NCBI RefSeq assembly: GCF_000725485.1 | Contig: NZ_JOAG01000017.1 | Span: forward strand, 67,892 to 131,891 | Source of the DNA: Nonomuraea candida | Lineage (GTDB): Bacteria; Actinomycetota; Actinomycetes; Streptosporangiales; Streptosporangiaceae | Length of the DNA stretch: 64,000 nucleotides | Direction: 5' to 3' | Shown: positions 8,974-17,859 of the stretch, piece by piece | Position numbering within the stretch: position 1 is the first letter of the stretch | How the letters are laid out: every line of letters starts with the position of its first letter | Made by a program: the position numbers and the translations under genes | Notes under the pieces: model-generated | Databases searched by the model: none | The model's input: only the letters and a program-made list of their open reading frames with translations | Told to the model about the DNA's origin: nothing

Positions 8974-9084
8974 GATGTGCTCCTGGACTTAAAGGTTTTC
9001 GGAAACGTAGAAGAAACATGAGCCCATGTCAATGGGTGCTATGGTGCTAAGCAGTTCACAAATCACCGAAAAGGGTTTCGAAGT
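8974..9084. promoter_or_regulatory. Divergent control region between the sugar operon and its LacI regulator
   Basis: This 111-base region is markedly AT-richer than its surroundings. It contains GTTTTCGGAAAC (8995-9006, palindromic except for one base pair) and CGAAA-N4-TTTCG (9067-9080), the latter just before the regulator start codon. Both resemble LacI-family operator half-site arrangements. No convincing -35/-10 pair could be fixed by eye. Confidence 0.5.
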
Positions 9085-10098
9085 ATGGCGGGTAAGCGGG
9101 CGACCATCAACGATGTGGCCTCGCTGGCGGGGGTATCGATCGCCACGGCCTCCAAGGCGCTCAACGGGCGCCAGGACGTGCGGGCGGCCACGCGCGAACG
9201 CGTGCTCGCCGCCGCGGCGGAGCTCTCCTTCCAGCCGAACGCCCTGGCCAGAGGGCTGCTGTCGGGCCAGACCAGGACCGTGGGGCTGCTGACCTCCGAC
9301 AGCGTCGGCCGGTTCGGCATCCCGGTGCTGCTCGGCGCGGAGGACGCGTTCGGGGCCGGGGAGATGGCCGTGCTGCTGTGCGACGCGCGGGGCGACGCGA
9401 TCAGGGAGCAGCACCACCTGCGCGCGCTGCTGTCGCGGCGGGTGGACGGGCTGATCGTGGTGGGCGAGAGCACCAACCCGCGCCCGTCGGTCAGCAAGGA
9501 CCTGCCCGTGCCCGTCGTCTACGCGTACGGCCCGTCGGAGGACCCCTCGGACGTGTCGTTCGTGCCCGACGACGTGGGGGCGGCGGCCATGGCCGTCAAC
9601 CACCTGCTGGCCCTCGGCCGGCGGCGCATCGCGCACATCACCGGCCCCTCCCACTACAAGGCGGCCCGCGACCGCGAGGAGGGCTTCCACCGCGCGCTGG
9701 CCGAGGCGGGCGTCGCGCAGGCGGGGCAGACCATGTCCGGGGTGTGGTCGCAGCGGTGGGGGCGGCACGCGGCGGAGATGCTGCTGATGGCCGATCCCGG
9801 GATCGACGCGGTGTTCTGCGGCAGCGACCAGATCGCGGCCGGGTTCGTCGAGGGGGTGCGGGAGCGGGGGCGGCGGGTGCCCGACGACATCGCGGTGGTG
9901 GGCTACGACAACTGGGAGGTGCTGTCCACCGAGACGCGGCCCGCCCTGACGACCGTGGACATGAACCTGGAGGTGCTCGGGCGGACCGCGGCCCAGCACC
10001 TGTTCGCCGCCATCGACGGCAAGGCCACGCCCGGCATCCACACGCTGCCGTGCCAGCTCGTGATCCGCGACAGCACTTCACCGCCCGGCGTCTCCTGA
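9085..10098 (+). CDS. LacI family transcriptional regulator
   Basis: A 337-residue regulator with an N-terminal LacI helix-turn-helix at residues 7-28 (TINDVASLAGVSIATASKAL). The hinge region follows (PNALARGLLSG), then a periplasmic-binding-protein-like effector domain with the usual late block DDIAVVGYDNWEV. It is divergent from the sugar importer/glycosidase operon and is the only LacI protein in the window. It most probably represses that operon until an imported sugar binds. The pectate lyase and mannanase genes nearby also carry palindromes in their control regions, so a wider role is possible. Confidence 0.92.
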   Translation: MAGKRATINDVASLAGVSIATASKALNGRQDVRAATRERVLAAAAELSFQPNALARGLLSGQTRTVGLLTSDSVGRFGIPVLLGAEDAFGAGEMAVLLCDARGDAIREQHHLRALLSRRVDGLIVVGESTNPRPSVSKDLPVPVVYAYGPSEDPSDVSFVPDDVGAAAMAVNHLLALGRRRIAHITGPSHYKAARDREEGFHRALAEAGVAQAGQTMSGVWSQRWGRHAAEMLLMADPGIDAVFCGSDQIAAGFVEGVRERGRRVPDDIAVVGYDNWEVLSTETRPALTTVDMNLEVLGRTAAQHLFAAIDGKATPGIHTLPCQLVIRDSTSPPGVS

Positions 10099-10142
10099 CC
10101 TCCTGCCGGGCGGGGCCTGACCCGGGCCTGGTGAGGGTTTGA

Positions 10143-10178
10143 CCGCTCTCGCCGCACCCCCGAGCGCGGCGAGAGCGG
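10143..10178. terminator. Bidirectional hairpin between convergent genes
   Basis: Thirteen-base arms CCGCTCTCGCCGC (10143-10155) and GCGGCGAGAGCGG (10166-10178) pair perfectly around a 10-base loop. The hairpin lies between the stop codons of the LacI gene and the convergent mannanase gene and can serve both. Confidence 0.8.
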
Positions 10179-10186
10179 CCGCGGCG

Positions 10187-11806
10187 TCAGGAGGCCGCGC
10201 AGGTGTAGGAGCTCACCGTCGCGGTGTTCCCGCCGGGCCGGTTGACCTGGAAGCCGAAGCTGGTGTTGCCGCCCGCCGCCACGGTGCCGTTGTAGCCGGC
10301 GTTCCTGGCCGTGACCGTCTGGCCGCTGGTCGTCAGCGTGGCGTTCCACGACCCGGCCAGCGTGTGCCCGGCCGGCAGGGTGAAGGTGACGGTCCAGCCG
10401 GTGATGCCCGACGTGCCGCTGTTGGTGACCGTGACCGGCTGCACGACGTACCCGCTGCCCCACTGGCTCTGCACGGTCCCGGCGGCCGTGCAGCCGCCGT
10501 TGCCGCCGCCCGTCGTGGTGGTGAAGGTGGCGGTGGCCGAGGCGCCGGACTGGTTGCCGGCCCCGTCACGGGCCCGGACGTACACCTGGTACTGGGTGGC
10601 GGGAGTCAGGCCGGTCAGCGTGACGGAGTTGGTGGTGGACGAGCCGATGAGCGGGTCGGTGCTGCCCTGCTCGCGGTAGACGTCGTAGCCCGCCAGCCCC
10701 GAGCCGCCGGCGTCGGTGGAGGCCGTCCAGGTCAGGGTCGCGCCGGTGGAGGTGACGGCGGAGGCCGAGGGGGCGCCCGGCGTGGTGGGGGCGGTGGTGT
10801 CGGTGCCGCCGCCGCCGAAGAACGTGGCCTCGCGCGAGGTGGCGGCGATGCCGTTCGCGCCGTTGAAGATGCGCTGGCCCCAGGAGGTCAGGCTGGCCGG
10901 GTCGAAGTTGGTGACCATGTCGAGGTATTCGACGCCGCCGCCGTTGCCGCTCCACGACCAGCCGATGTAGCCCAGGCCGCGCGACACGGCCTGCGCCATG
11001 ATGGTGTCCTCGTCCGGGTTGCCGTCGGAGTGGTTGTGCCCGAACTCGCCGATCACCAGCGGCAGGCCGGCGGTCCTGAAGGCGTCGAGGTAGGCGGTGA
11101 TCTCGGCGGCGGTGTCGAAGACGCCGTACATGTGCACGGAGAAGACCGTGTTGCCCTGCGGGTCGGCGTCGAAGACGGTCTGAGCGTTGTCACGCATCGT
11201 GAACTGCCAGTCCTGGCCCCAGTTGGGCGCGTCCACCATCAGCAGGTGCTGGAAGCCCAGGCTCCGCATCCGGGTGATGGCGCTGGTGGTCGCGCTGGTC
11301 CAGGCCGAGACGTTGTTGTTGCCGTACGGCTCGTTGCCGATGTTGACGACGATGAAGTCCTCAGTGCCGGTCAGGGCGCTCTTGACGCTGTTCCAGTAGT
11401 CGACGGCCTGGTCGAGCGTGTACGCGCCGCTCTGCTCGCCGTACCCCGTGGTGTCGTGGTTTTCGAGCACGCATATTAACCGGTTCTGTCGGCAGAGCGA
11501 GACGACGTTGGCCACGTCCGCCGCGCCGTTGGCCGTCCACCGGCCGCCGCTCAGCACCACCCGGACCGTGTTGGCGCGCAGCGCCTTGATGTGCGCGAAG
11601 GCGCCGGTCTGGCCGGCGTACCAGGTGTGCGCGTGGCTGACGCCGCGCATGACGAACGCGTTCCCGTTGGCCTCGACGATCCTGGCGCCGCTGACCCGGA
11701 GCCCGACCGCGGCGTTCGCGGGGGACGGGGCCACCGTCATCGAGACCAGCATCGAGACGAGAAGCGACAGGAGCGCCGCGGACGCGGCCCCGAGTCGTTT
11801 GCTCAT
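10187..11806 (-). CDS. Secreted GH5 (subfamily 8-like) endo-beta-1,4-mannanase with FN3 and CBM2
   Basis: A 539-residue secreted enzyme. The signal peptide is residues 1-32 (SPANA). The catalytic domain begins GLRVSGARIVEANGN, typical of bacterial mannanases, with acid/base Glu159 in GNEP and nucleophile Glu254 in GEFGH. An FN3 domain (about 340-430) and a C-terminal family 2 cellulose-binding module (about 439-539, bounded by Cys439 and a C-terminal CAAS) follow. It should cut mannan or glucomannan at the cell surface while anchored to cellulose. Leu110-Ile111 are encoded by TTA ATA, two very rare codons here, inside the element TTAACCGGTT that also occurs upstream of the gene. Confidence 0.92.
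   Translation of the reverse strand: MSKRLGAASAALLSLLVSMLVSMTVAPSPANAAVGLRVSGARIVEANGNAFVMRGVSHAHTWYAGQTGAFAHIKALRANTVRVVLSGGRWTANGAADVANVVSLCRQNRLICVLENHDTTGYGEQSGAYTLDQAVDYWNSVKSALTGTEDFIVVNIGNEPYGNNNVSAWTSATTSAITRMRSLGFQHLLMVDAPNWGQDWQFTMRDNAQTVFDADPQGNTVFSVHMYGVFDTAAEITAYLDAFRTAGLPLVIGEFGHNHSDGNPDEDTIMAQAVSRGLGYIGWSWSGNGGGVEYLDMVTNFDPASLTSWGQRIFNGANGIAATSREATFFGGGGTDTTAPTTPGAPSASAVTSTGATLTWTASTDAGGSGLAGYDVYREQGSTDPLIGSSTTNSVTLTGLTPATQYQVYVRARDGAGNQSGASATATFTTTTGGGNGGCTAAGTVQSQWGSGYVVQPVTVTNSGTSGITGWTVTFTLPAGHTLAGSWNATLTTSGQTVTARNAGYNGTVAAGGNTSFGFQVNRPGGNTATVSSYTCAAS
11476..11485. promoter_or_regulatory. Intragenic TTAACCGGTT element in the mannanase gene
   Basis: This copy of TTAACCGGTT is embedded in the coding sequence and forces the rare codon pair TTA ATA. 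It matches the palindrome upstream of the same gene at 11828-11839. It may be a second operator; no regulator can be assigned. Confidence 0.35.
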
Positions 11807-11827
11807 GGGGGGTGCCCTTCCTGACTG

Positions 11828-11839
11828 TTAACCGGTTAG
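11828..11839. promoter_or_regulatory. TTAACCGGTTAG palindrome upstream of the mannanase gene
   Basis: A near-perfect 12-base palindrome located 22 bases before the mannanase start codon. Position and symmetry suggest an operator, and the repeat inside the coding region supports that. Confidence 0.45.
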
Positions 11840-11925
11840 GTAAGGGACATGCTGGGCGCATTCGGCGCCGATGTACAGGGGGCCGGGGGAGGCGGGCCAG
11901 GAATGCCTGGACCGGGATGAAAGTT

Positions 11926-12750
11926 TCAGCCGGCCGGCCGGTCGCGCAGCGCCGGCAGGCCCACGGCCAGCGCCGTGAGCGCGCGCACGAGAGTGGGCAG
12001 CATCTGGGGGCAGGCGGCGGCCAGCTCGGGGTCCTCGGCGTAGACCTGGGCCAGGGCCGGGGCGGGGTTGGCGATCGGGTAGAGCGTCCCGGCCAGCACG
12101 CTGGCGAAGGAGACCAGTTCGAGGCCCTCGCGCTCGGTCAGACCGGCGGCGCGCGCGACCTCGGCGCCCATCTCCGCGCTGGTGGACACGATCGCCCGCT
12201 TGAAGGTGCGGGCGGCGGGGACGGACGCGTTGTGTTCGAGGCTGATGTAGACGTTGCCGAGCAGGTCGCAGAGGAGCGGCCGGTCCACGATCGTCTCGGC
12301 CAGCGCCGCCACCACGTGCGCCGTCCGGTCCTGCCCCGAGACGTCTTGATCGCCCGAGGCGGTGGCTGAGTCGGTGGCGGGGGTGCTCCCCGAGGCGGTG
12401 GCTGAGTCGGTGGCGGGGGTGCTCCCCGAGGTGGCGGCTGCGGCGGAGGTCGAGGTGGCGGCCGAGGTGGCGGCCGAGGCGGCCAGGTGGGCGGAGACGT
12501 CGTCGGCCCACTGCCGCCACTCGTCGACCATCAGCTGCAGGTAGATCTCCTCGCGGGTGCCGAAATAACGCACGATGTTTGACTTCGCCAGCCCCACCGC
12601 CTCCGCGACCGCCCCCAGACTGACGTTGCGCACGCCGGAGGCGCGGGCGAGCTCGCGCGCGGCGTCGAGGATGGCCTCGCGTCGCTGCTGCTTGTGCTCT
12701 GGCCGCCTGGCCCGGAGGAATGCCGACCGCTTCATGTCGCTCATCAGCAT
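11926..12750 (-). CDS. TetR family regulator with repetitive insert
   Basis: Up to 274 residues. The N-terminal TetR DNA-binding domain is clear (REAILDAARELARASG to AKSNIVRYFGTREEIY, roughly residues 24-70). It is interrupted from the ligand-binding domain by an Ala/Ser/Thr-rich insert of about 50 residues, caused by a 36-base tandem repeat. The gene is divergent from the molybdenum hydroxylase operon, which it probably controls. Three in-frame ATG codons (12750, 12744, 12735) are possible starts and none has a strong ribosome binding site, so the first is used provisionally. Confidence 0.85.
   Translation of the reverse strand: MLMSDMKRSAFLRARRPEHKQQRREAILDAARELARASGVRNVSLGAVAEAVGLAKSNIVRYFGTREEIYLQLMVDEWRQWADDVSAHLAASAATSAATSTSAAAATSGSTPATDSATASGSTPATDSATASGDQDVSGQDRTAHVVAALAETIVDRPLLCDLLGNVYISLEHNASVPAARTFKRAIVSTSAEMGAEVARAAGLTEREGLELVSFASVLAGTLYPIANPAPALAQVYAEDPELAAACPQMLPTLVRALTALAVGLPALRDRPAG
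12353..12424. repeat. 36-bp tandem repeat, two perfect copies, in the TetR gene
   Basis: Copies at 12353-12388 and 12389-12424 are identical and are followed by a partial third. Each copy encodes 12 residues (SGSTPATDSATA type). The repeat keeps the frame open and lies between the DNA-binding and ligand-binding domains. Confidence 0.9.
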
Positions 12751-12835
12751 ACTGACCGACTTAGCAGAACGGTGTTCACTTGTTAAGGAAACAGCGTTCT
12801 GTTAGCGTCGCGATAAACCGGCAGCGGAGGATCGA
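12751..12835. promoter_or_regulatory. Divergent control region with two operator-like inverted repeats
   Basis: GAAC-GGT-GTTC (12767-12777) and AACAG-CGTT-CTGTT (12790-12803) lie between the TetR gene and the hydroxylase operon. They share the outer motif AGAACG/CGTTCT in opposite orientation. They are plausible binding sites for the divergent TetR protein. Confidence 0.45.
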
Positions 12836-13321
12836 GTGACCGAGATACGGATGAAAGTGAACGGTGACGTCGAGGCCCTCGACGTCGAGCCGCGGGTCAG
12901 CCTGCTCGACGCCCTGCGCGAGCGGCTCGGCCTGATGGGCCCCAAGAAGGGCTGCGACCAGGGCGCCTGCGGGGCGTGCACGGTGCTGGCCGACGGCATG
13001 CGGATCAACTCCTGCCTGGCCCTGGCCGTCCAGTACGACGGCAGCGAGATCACCACCATCGAGGGCGTGACCCACCCCTTGCAGGAGGCGTTCGTCCGCC
13101 ACGACGGCTTCCAGTGCGGCTACTGCACCTCGGGCCAGATCTGCTCGGCGATCGGCATGCTGGCCGAGCACGAGGCGGGCATGCCCAGCGCCGTCGCCGA
13201 CGCCTCCCCGCTCACCGAGGCCGAGGTCAGGGAGCGGATGAGCGGCAACCTGTGCCGCTGCGGCGCGTACAACGGGATCGTGGACGCGATCATGGATGTG
13301 GCGGGGAAGGACGGGCGATGA
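12836..13321 (+). CDS. Molybdenum hydroxylase, 2Fe-2S subunit (PaoA/YagT-like)
   Basis: A 161-residue small subunit of a xanthine oxidase family aldehyde-type dehydrogenase. The plant-ferredoxin cluster is bound by Cys40, Cys45, Cys48 and Cys60; the second cluster domain uses Cys94, Cys97, Cys140 and Cys142. It passes electrons from the molybdenum site towards the FAD subunit. The GTG start at 12836 follows a strong GGAGG. No Tat signal is evident, unlike E. coli PaoA, so the complex may be cytoplasmic. The stop overlaps the next start (ATGA). Confidence 0.93.
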   Translation: MTEIRMKVNGDVEALDVEPRVSLLDALRERLGLMGPKKGCDQGACGACTVLADGMRINSCLALAVQYDGSEITTIEGVTHPLQEAFVRHDGFQCGYCTSGQICSAIGMLAEHEAGMPSAVADASPLTEAEVRERMSGNLCRCGAYNGIVDAIMDVAGKDGR

Positions 13322-14310
13322 GGTCGTTCGCGTACGTCAAGGCGGCCGACGTCGAGGAGGCCGTGCGGGCGGTGGCCGCCGACCCCGGCGCGAAGTTCCT
13401 CGGCGGCGGCACCAACCTGGTCGACCTGATGCGCGAGGGCATCGAGCGGCCCGACACCGTCGTGGACGTCACCGGCCTGCCCTTCGACACGGTGGACGAG
13501 CTGCCCGACGGCGGGCTGCGGATCGGCGCGCTCGTGCGCAACAGCGCCCTGGCCGCCGACCGGCGGGTGCGCACCCGCTACCCGATGTTGTCGCAGGCGC
13601 TGTTGTCGGGCGCTTCGGCGCAACTGCGCAACATGGCCACCGTGGGCGGCAACCTGCTCCAGCGCACCCGCTGCCCCTACTTCTACGACGCGGCCTCGGC
13701 CTGCAACAAGCGCGAGCCGGGCAGCGGCTGCGACGCGCTCGACGGGTTCAACCGCAGCTGCGCGATCCTGGGCGTCAGCGAGAGCTGCATCGCCACCCAC
13801 CCCTCCGACATGTGCGTGGCGCTGGCCGCCCTGGACGCGGTGGTCGAGGTACGCGGCGTGGACGGCGTGCGGCGCGTCCCGCTGACGGACTTCCACCGCC
13901 TGCCCGGCGACACGCCGGAGATCGAGACCACGCTGGCCGCCGGCGAGCTGGTCACGGCCGTCGAGCTGCCGCCCCTGCCGGTCGCCGCGAACTCCCGCTA
14001 CCGCAAGGTGCGCGACCGCGCCTCCTACGCCTTCGCCCTGGTCTCGGTCGCGGCGGCGCTGGAGGTGCGCGACGGGATGGTGACACAGGCGCGGCTGGCC
14101 CTCGGCGGCGTCGCGCCCAAGCCGTGGCGGGCCCGCGAGGCGGAGCGCGTCCTGCAGGGCGGCCCCGCCGACGAGGCGGCCTTCCGCCGGGCGGCCGAGG
14201 CCGAGCTGGCCGGCGCGACCGGCAGGCAGGGCAACGCGTTCAAGGCGGGGCTCGCCAGGGCCACGATCGTGGCCACGCTGCGCGAGCTGAGCACGGGGGA
14301 GGCCCGCTGA
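13318..14310 (+). CDS. Molybdenum hydroxylase, FAD-binding subunit (PaoB/YagS-like)
   Basis: A 330-residue medium subunit. The FAD-binding motifs [12 protein letters not shown] and [13 protein letters not shown] are clear. The insert with four clustered cysteines ([29 protein letters not shown]) matches the [4Fe-4S]-binding insert known in E. coli PaoB and distinguishes this group from CoxM-type subunits. It is coupled to both neighbours by overlapping start and stop codons. Confidence 0.93.
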   Translation: MRSFAYVKAADVEEAVRAVAADPGAKFLGGGTNLVDLMREGIERPDTVVDVTGLPFDTVDELPDGGLRIGALVRNSALAADRRVRTRYPMLSQALLSGASAQLRNMATVGGNLLQRTRCPYFYDAASACNKREPGSGCDALDGFNRSCAILGVSESCIATHPSDMCVALAALDAVVEVRGVDGVRRVPLTDFHRLPGDTPEIETTLAAGELVTAVELPPLPVAANSRYRKVRDRASYAFALVSVAAALEVRDGMVTQARLALGGVAPKPWRAREAERVLQGGPADEAAFRRAAEAELAGATGRQGNAFKAGLARATIVATLRELSTGEAR

Positions 14311-16631
14311 TGGGCGTCACGCACGACACGAGAGCAGGGCAGGGGGAGGTCCGGGCGATGAGCGTCAGCCAGGCGGAGGCGACCGAGCGCGCGACCGGCA
14401 CGGAGAAGTACGTCGGCCGGGCCGTGGACCGGGTGGACGGCCCGGCCAAGACGACGGGCCGGGCCCGTTTCGCCGCCGAGCATCCCTACCCCGGCCTGGC
14501 CCACGCCGCGCTCGTGCACGCCACGGTCGCGCGGGCCCGCATCACCGCCATCGACACAGAGGCGGCCCGCGCCGTGCCCGGCGTGATCGACGTCCTCACC
14601 CACGAGAACACGCCGCCCATGAAGCCCCCGCCCAAGGTGAGCTTCCTCGACCTCAGCACGCTGGTGTCGGGCACCACGGTCAACTACCTGGCCACCGACG
14701 AGGTGCACTGGAACGGCCAGCCGGTCGCGGTGGTGGTCGCCGAGACCCCCGAGGCGGCCCGGCACGCGGCGTCGCTGGTGCGGCCGTCGTACGCGGAGCT
14801 GCCCGCCACGGTGGACTTCTCGGCCGAGGAACCGCGCGCCGTGCCGCAGAAGGGCAACCTGATAGCCGAGGCGGAGGCCGACAAGGGCGACGCGCAGGCG
14901 GCCCTGGCCGCCGCGGCGCACTCGGTGGACCTGACCTTCAGCACGCCGCCGCACAACCACAACGCCATCGAGCCGCACGCCACCACCGCCGTGTGGGAGG
15001 GCGACCGGCTGACCGTGCACGAGGGCACGCAGAGCATCGCGTGGACGCGCCGGCACCTGGCCAAGCGGTTCGGGGTGCCGGAGCAGGACGTCCGGGTGCT
15101 GTCCCCGTACGTCGGGGGCGGGTTCGGCGGCAAGGGCTCGGTCTGGGCGGGCACGCTGCTCGCCGTGCTGGCCGCGCGGGTGACGAACCGGCCGGTGCGG
15201 CTGGCGCTCACCCGCGAGGGCGTCTACCACACGGTCGGCGGGCGCACGCCCAGCACGCAGCGGGTCGCGCTGGGCGCGGACGAGCAGGGGCGGCTGACCG
15301 CGCTCATCCACACCAGCGTGTCCAGGGTCGCGCGGACCGGCGGCATGCCGGAGGGGATCACCGCCGGCAGCCGGCACCTGTACGCCTCGCCCAACATCCA
15401 CCTGCGGCAGAGCATCACCCGGCTCGACCTGCTGGCCAACACCTTCATGCGCGCCCCCGGCGAGGCCATCGGCACCTTCGCCCTGGAGTCGGCCATGGAC
15501 GAGCTGGCCTGGGAGACCGGCATCGACCCGATCGAGCTGCGCATGCGCAACGAGCCCGAGCGGGCCCCGATCGGCGGGCAGCGCTTCTCCAACCGGCTGC
15601 TGCGCGAGGCGTACGCGGTGGGGGCCGAGAGGTTCGGCTGGCGCGAGCGCGACCCCCGGGCCGGCGCGATGCGGGACGGCCGGTGGCTGGTCGGCATGGG
15701 GGTGGCCACGGCCTACCATCCGCAGATGCGGTTCTCGGCCCACGTCAAGGTGCGGATGAGCGCCGACGGGCAGGTCGTGGTGCGCTGCGGACTGCAGGAG
15801 ATGGGCATGGGCACGGCGACGGCGCAGGCGCAGATCGCCGCCGACGAGCTGGGCGTGCCGCTGGAGTCCGTACGCGTGGAGATCGGCGACTCCGACCTGC
15901 CGCAGGGTCCGGGGGCGGGCGGCTCGAACCAGACCGCGAGCGCGGCGGCGGGCGTGATCGAGGCGAGCGCCAAGCTGAAGCGGGCGCTGCTCGCCCTGGC
16001 CCGCCGCGCGCCCGGCTCGCCCCTGCGCGGCCGGCGGCTGGAGGAACTGGAGGCGCGCGACGGCGGGCTGTACCACGGAGGGCGCGGCCAGACCTACGCC
16101 GAGATCCTGGCCGCGGCCGGGCGCGACCACGTCGAGGCCGAGAGCAAGGGCAACATGCTGGGCCTGCTGGTCCGGACCATGAACGACCGCCGGAAATGGG
16201 TGAAGGCGGCGATCGGGGCGCAGTTCTGCGAGGTGCGGGTGGACCCCGACACCATGGAGGTGCGCGTCTCGCGCTGGCTGGGCGTGTTCGACGTCGGCAG
16301 GGTGATCAACGCCAGGACGGCGGCGAGCCAGCTCCGCGGCGGCATCGTGATGGGCATCGGCATGGCGCTGTCGGAGCAGACGCTGGTCGACGGCCGCAGC
16401 GGCCGGATCGTGAACCCGAGCCTGGCGGAGTACCACCTGCCCGTGCAGGCGGACATCCCGCGCATCGACGTGCACTGCCTGGACGAGCCCGACCCGACCA
16501 CGCCGCTGGGCCTGATCGGGGTGGGGGAGGTCAGCATCACCGGCGCCGCCGCGGCGGTGGCCAACGCCGTGCGGCACGCCACCGGCAAGCGCGTCCTCGA
16601 CCTGCCGATCACCCTCGACAAGCTGCTGTGA
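14310..16631 (+). CDS. Molybdenum hydroxylase, molybdopterin-binding catalytic subunit (PaoC/YagR-like)
   Basis: A 773-residue catalytic subunit with the aldehyde oxidase/xanthine dehydrogenase fold. The cofactor-binding block GGGFGGKGS and the base glutamate in GVGEVSITGAAAAVANAV near the C-terminus are present. The ATG at 14310 overlaps the preceding stop (TGATG) and follows GGGGGAGG. An ATG at 14358 with its own GGGGGAGG is a good alternative that would remove 16 residues. The PaoABC group oxidises aromatic aldehydes; here that is inferred. No XdhC/PaoD-type maturation factor is present nearby. Confidence 0.93.
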   Translation: MGVTHDTRAGQGEVRAMSVSQAEATERATGTEKYVGRAVDRVDGPAKTTGRARFAAEHPYPGLAHAALVHATVARARITAIDTEAARAVPGVIDVLTHENTPPMKPPPKVSFLDLSTLVSGTTVNYLATDEVHWNGQPVAVVVAETPEAARHAASLVRPSYAELPATVDFSAEEPRAVPQKGNLIAEAEADKGDAQAALAAAAHSVDLTFSTPPHNHNAIEPHATTAVWEGDRLTVHEGTQSIAWTRRHLAKRFGVPEQDVRVLSPYVGGGFGGKGSVWAGTLLAVLAARVTNRPVRLALTREGVYHTVGGRTPSTQRVALGADEQGRLTALIHTSVSRVARTGGMPEGITAGSRHLYASPNIHLRQSITRLDLLANTFMRAPGEAIGTFALESAMDELAWETGIDPIELRMRNEPERAPIGGQRFSNRLLREAYAVGAERFGWRERDPRAGAMRDGRWLVGMGVATAYHPQMRFSAHVKVRMSADGQVVVRCGLQEMGMGTATAQAQIAADELGVPLESVRVEIGDSDLPQGPGAGGSNQTASAAAGVIEASAKLKRALLALARRAPGSPLRGRRLEELEARDGGLYHGGRGQTYAEILAAAGRDHVEAESKGNMLGLLVRTMNDRRKWVKAAIGAQFCEVRVDPDTMEVRVSRWLGVFDVGRVINARTAASQLRGGIVMGIGMALSEQTLVDGRSGRIVNPSLAEYHLPVQADIPRIDVHCLDEPDPTTPLGLIGVGEVSITGAAAAVANAVRHATGKRVLDLPITLDKLL

Positions 16632-16647
16632 CCCCGAGACCGGCCCC

Positions 16648-16696
16648 GGTGACCGGCCGGCTGGGGTGACCGGCCCGGCTGGGGTGACCGGCCGGT
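16648..16696. repeat. Short tandem repeat (GGTGACCGGCC-based, three copies)
   Basis: Three imperfect copies of a 17-18 base unit beginning GGTGACCGGCC lie between the convergent hydroxylase and TetR genes. The unit can fold on itself through CCGGCC, so it may contribute to termination. Confidence 0.6.
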
Positions 16697-16703
16697 CCGG
16701 GTG

Positions 16704-17240
16704 TCAGTCCTGGTGAGGTGAGGTGAGGGCGCGGGCGGCGCGGCCGGCCGCCCGCGCCGTCGCGGCCGCGCGGCCGGGGTCCACCATGGCGGTGACGGTG
16801 GCCCCCTCGACCAGGATGAAGAGCTGCTCGGCCAGGGCGTCGTCGTCTCCCGCCAGCTCGCGCAGCAGGTCGCGCAGCCGCCGCTTGTGCCGCCGCACCA
16901 CCTCGGCGACGGCCTCGGAGGTGGCGCCCAGCTCGCCGTACGCGTTGAGGAACCCGCAGCCGCGGAAGCCGTCCTCGCCGAACCACCGCTCCAGCCACTC
17001 GAAGACGGCCTCCACCCGGTCGCCCCGCTCGCGGACGTAGGACGTGAGCGAGGACATCCACTGCTCGTCCCGCCGCTCCAGCCAGGCCACCACCAGCGCC
17101 TCCTTGGACGGGAAGCACTGGTAGAGCCGCTTGAGCGAGACGCCGGAGGCGGCCCTGACCTCGTCCATGCCCACGGCCCGCACGCCCTGCCGGTAGAAGA
17201 GCTCCCCGGCCGCCGCCAGGAGCCGTTCGGCGTGTTCCAT
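16704..17240 (-). CDS. TetR family regulator
   Basis: A 178-residue regulator. The helix-turn-helix is [19 protein letters not shown] near residues 24-42. The C-terminal half is rich in Trp and Arg. The ATG at 17240 was chosen because the upstream part of the frame runs through the operator region. Two strong palindromes lie between this gene and the divergent NTF2-like gene, typical of TetR autoregulation plus control of one target gene. Confidence 0.9.
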   Translation of the reverse strand: MEHAERLLAAAGELFYRQGVRAVGMDEVRAASGVSLKRLYQCFPSKEALVVAWLERRDEQWMSSLTSYVRERGDRVEAVFEWLERWFGEDGFRGCGFLNAYGELGATSEAVAEVVRRHKRRLRDLLRELAGDDDALAEQLFILVEGATVTAMVDPGRAAATARAAGRAARALTSPHQD

Positions 17241-17257
17241 GACACCTCGCTTGAACG

Positions 17258-17301
17258 GAGAACGATCGTTCTCTATGCTAGCCGGGAGAACGACCGTTCT
17301 C
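17258..17301. promoter_or_regulatory. Twin TetR-type palindromic operators
   Basis: GAGAACGATCGTTCTC (17258-17273) is a perfect 16-base palindrome. GAGAACGACCGTTCTC (17286-17301) repeats it with only the central pair unmatched. Start-to-start spacing is 28 bases. They sit between the TetR gene and the NTF2-like gene. Confidence 0.85.
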
Positions 17302-17325
17302 TTGCCGACCGAGGAGGCCACCGCC

Positions 17326-17784
17326 ATGTCACGCCCGCCCGTACCGCCGTTCACCGAGGAGAGCGCCCGCATCAAGGTCCAGGCCGCGGAGGACGCCTGG
17401 AACACGCGTGACCCCGACCGCGTGGCCCTCGCCTACACCGAGGACTCGCAGTGGCGCAACCGCGGCGAGTTCGTCACCGGCCGCGACGAGATCAGGGAGT
17501 TCCTGCGCCGCAAGTGGGACAGGGAGCTGGACTACGCGCTGCGCAAGGAGCTGTGGGCCGTGCTCGGCGACCGCATCGCGGTGCGCTTCCAGTACGAGTG
17601 CCGCGACGCCTCCGGCCAGTGGTGGCGCAGCTACGGCAACGAGCAGTGGGAGTTCGACGAGTCGGGCCTGATGCGGCGCAGGGAGGCCAGCATCAACGAC
17701 GTGCGCATCGACGAGTCCGAGCGGCGCATCTTCGGCCCGCGCGGCGACGACGAGCGCGGCGTGGACGTGCTGCCCCTCAGATGA
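17326..17784 (+). CDS. NTF2-like protein, DUF1348 family
   Basis: A 152-residue small soluble protein of the nuclear transport factor 2 (SnoaL-like) fold. The DUF1348 blocks [32 protein letters not shown] and [20 protein letters not shown] are well kept. GAGGAGG precedes the ATG at 17326. Its reaction is unknown; members often accompany TetR regulators and may act on small stress-related substrates. Expression should be controlled by the adjacent TetR protein through the twin palindromes. Confidence 0.9.
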   Translation: MSRPPVPPFTEESARIKVQAAEDAWNTRDPDRVALAYTEDSQWRNRGEFVTGRDEIREFLRRKWDRELDYALRKELWAVLGDRIAVRFQYECRDASGQWWRSYGNEQWEFDESGLMRRREASINDVRIDESERRIFGPRGDDERGVDVLPLR

Positions 17785-17824
17785 GGGGAGGCTCAGGTGA
17801 GGGGGGCTCAGGCGAGGGGAGGCA

Positions 17825-17851
17825 GGGCACGGCGCCGGTCGCGCCGTGCCC
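17825..17851. terminator. Hairpin between convergent genes
   Basis: GGGCACGGCGC (17825-17835) pairs perfectly with GCGCCGTGCCC (17841-17851) around CGGTC. It lies between the stop codons of the NTF2-like gene and the Cys-rich protein gene. Confidence 0.8.
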
Positions 17852-17859
17852 GGCACGGG

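Noticed and set aside
4144..11478. bldA-type translational control as the main reason for TTA codons in the secreted glycan enzymes
   Set aside because: Possible, but every TTA noted in this cluster falls inside an operator-like palindrome, so DNA-level constraint explains them more simply. Not excluded.
14025..16577. An 850-codon minus-strand frame opposite the molybdenum hydroxylase subunit
   Set aside because: Antisense shadow without domains; the plus-strand gene has cofactor-binding motifs and operon overlaps.
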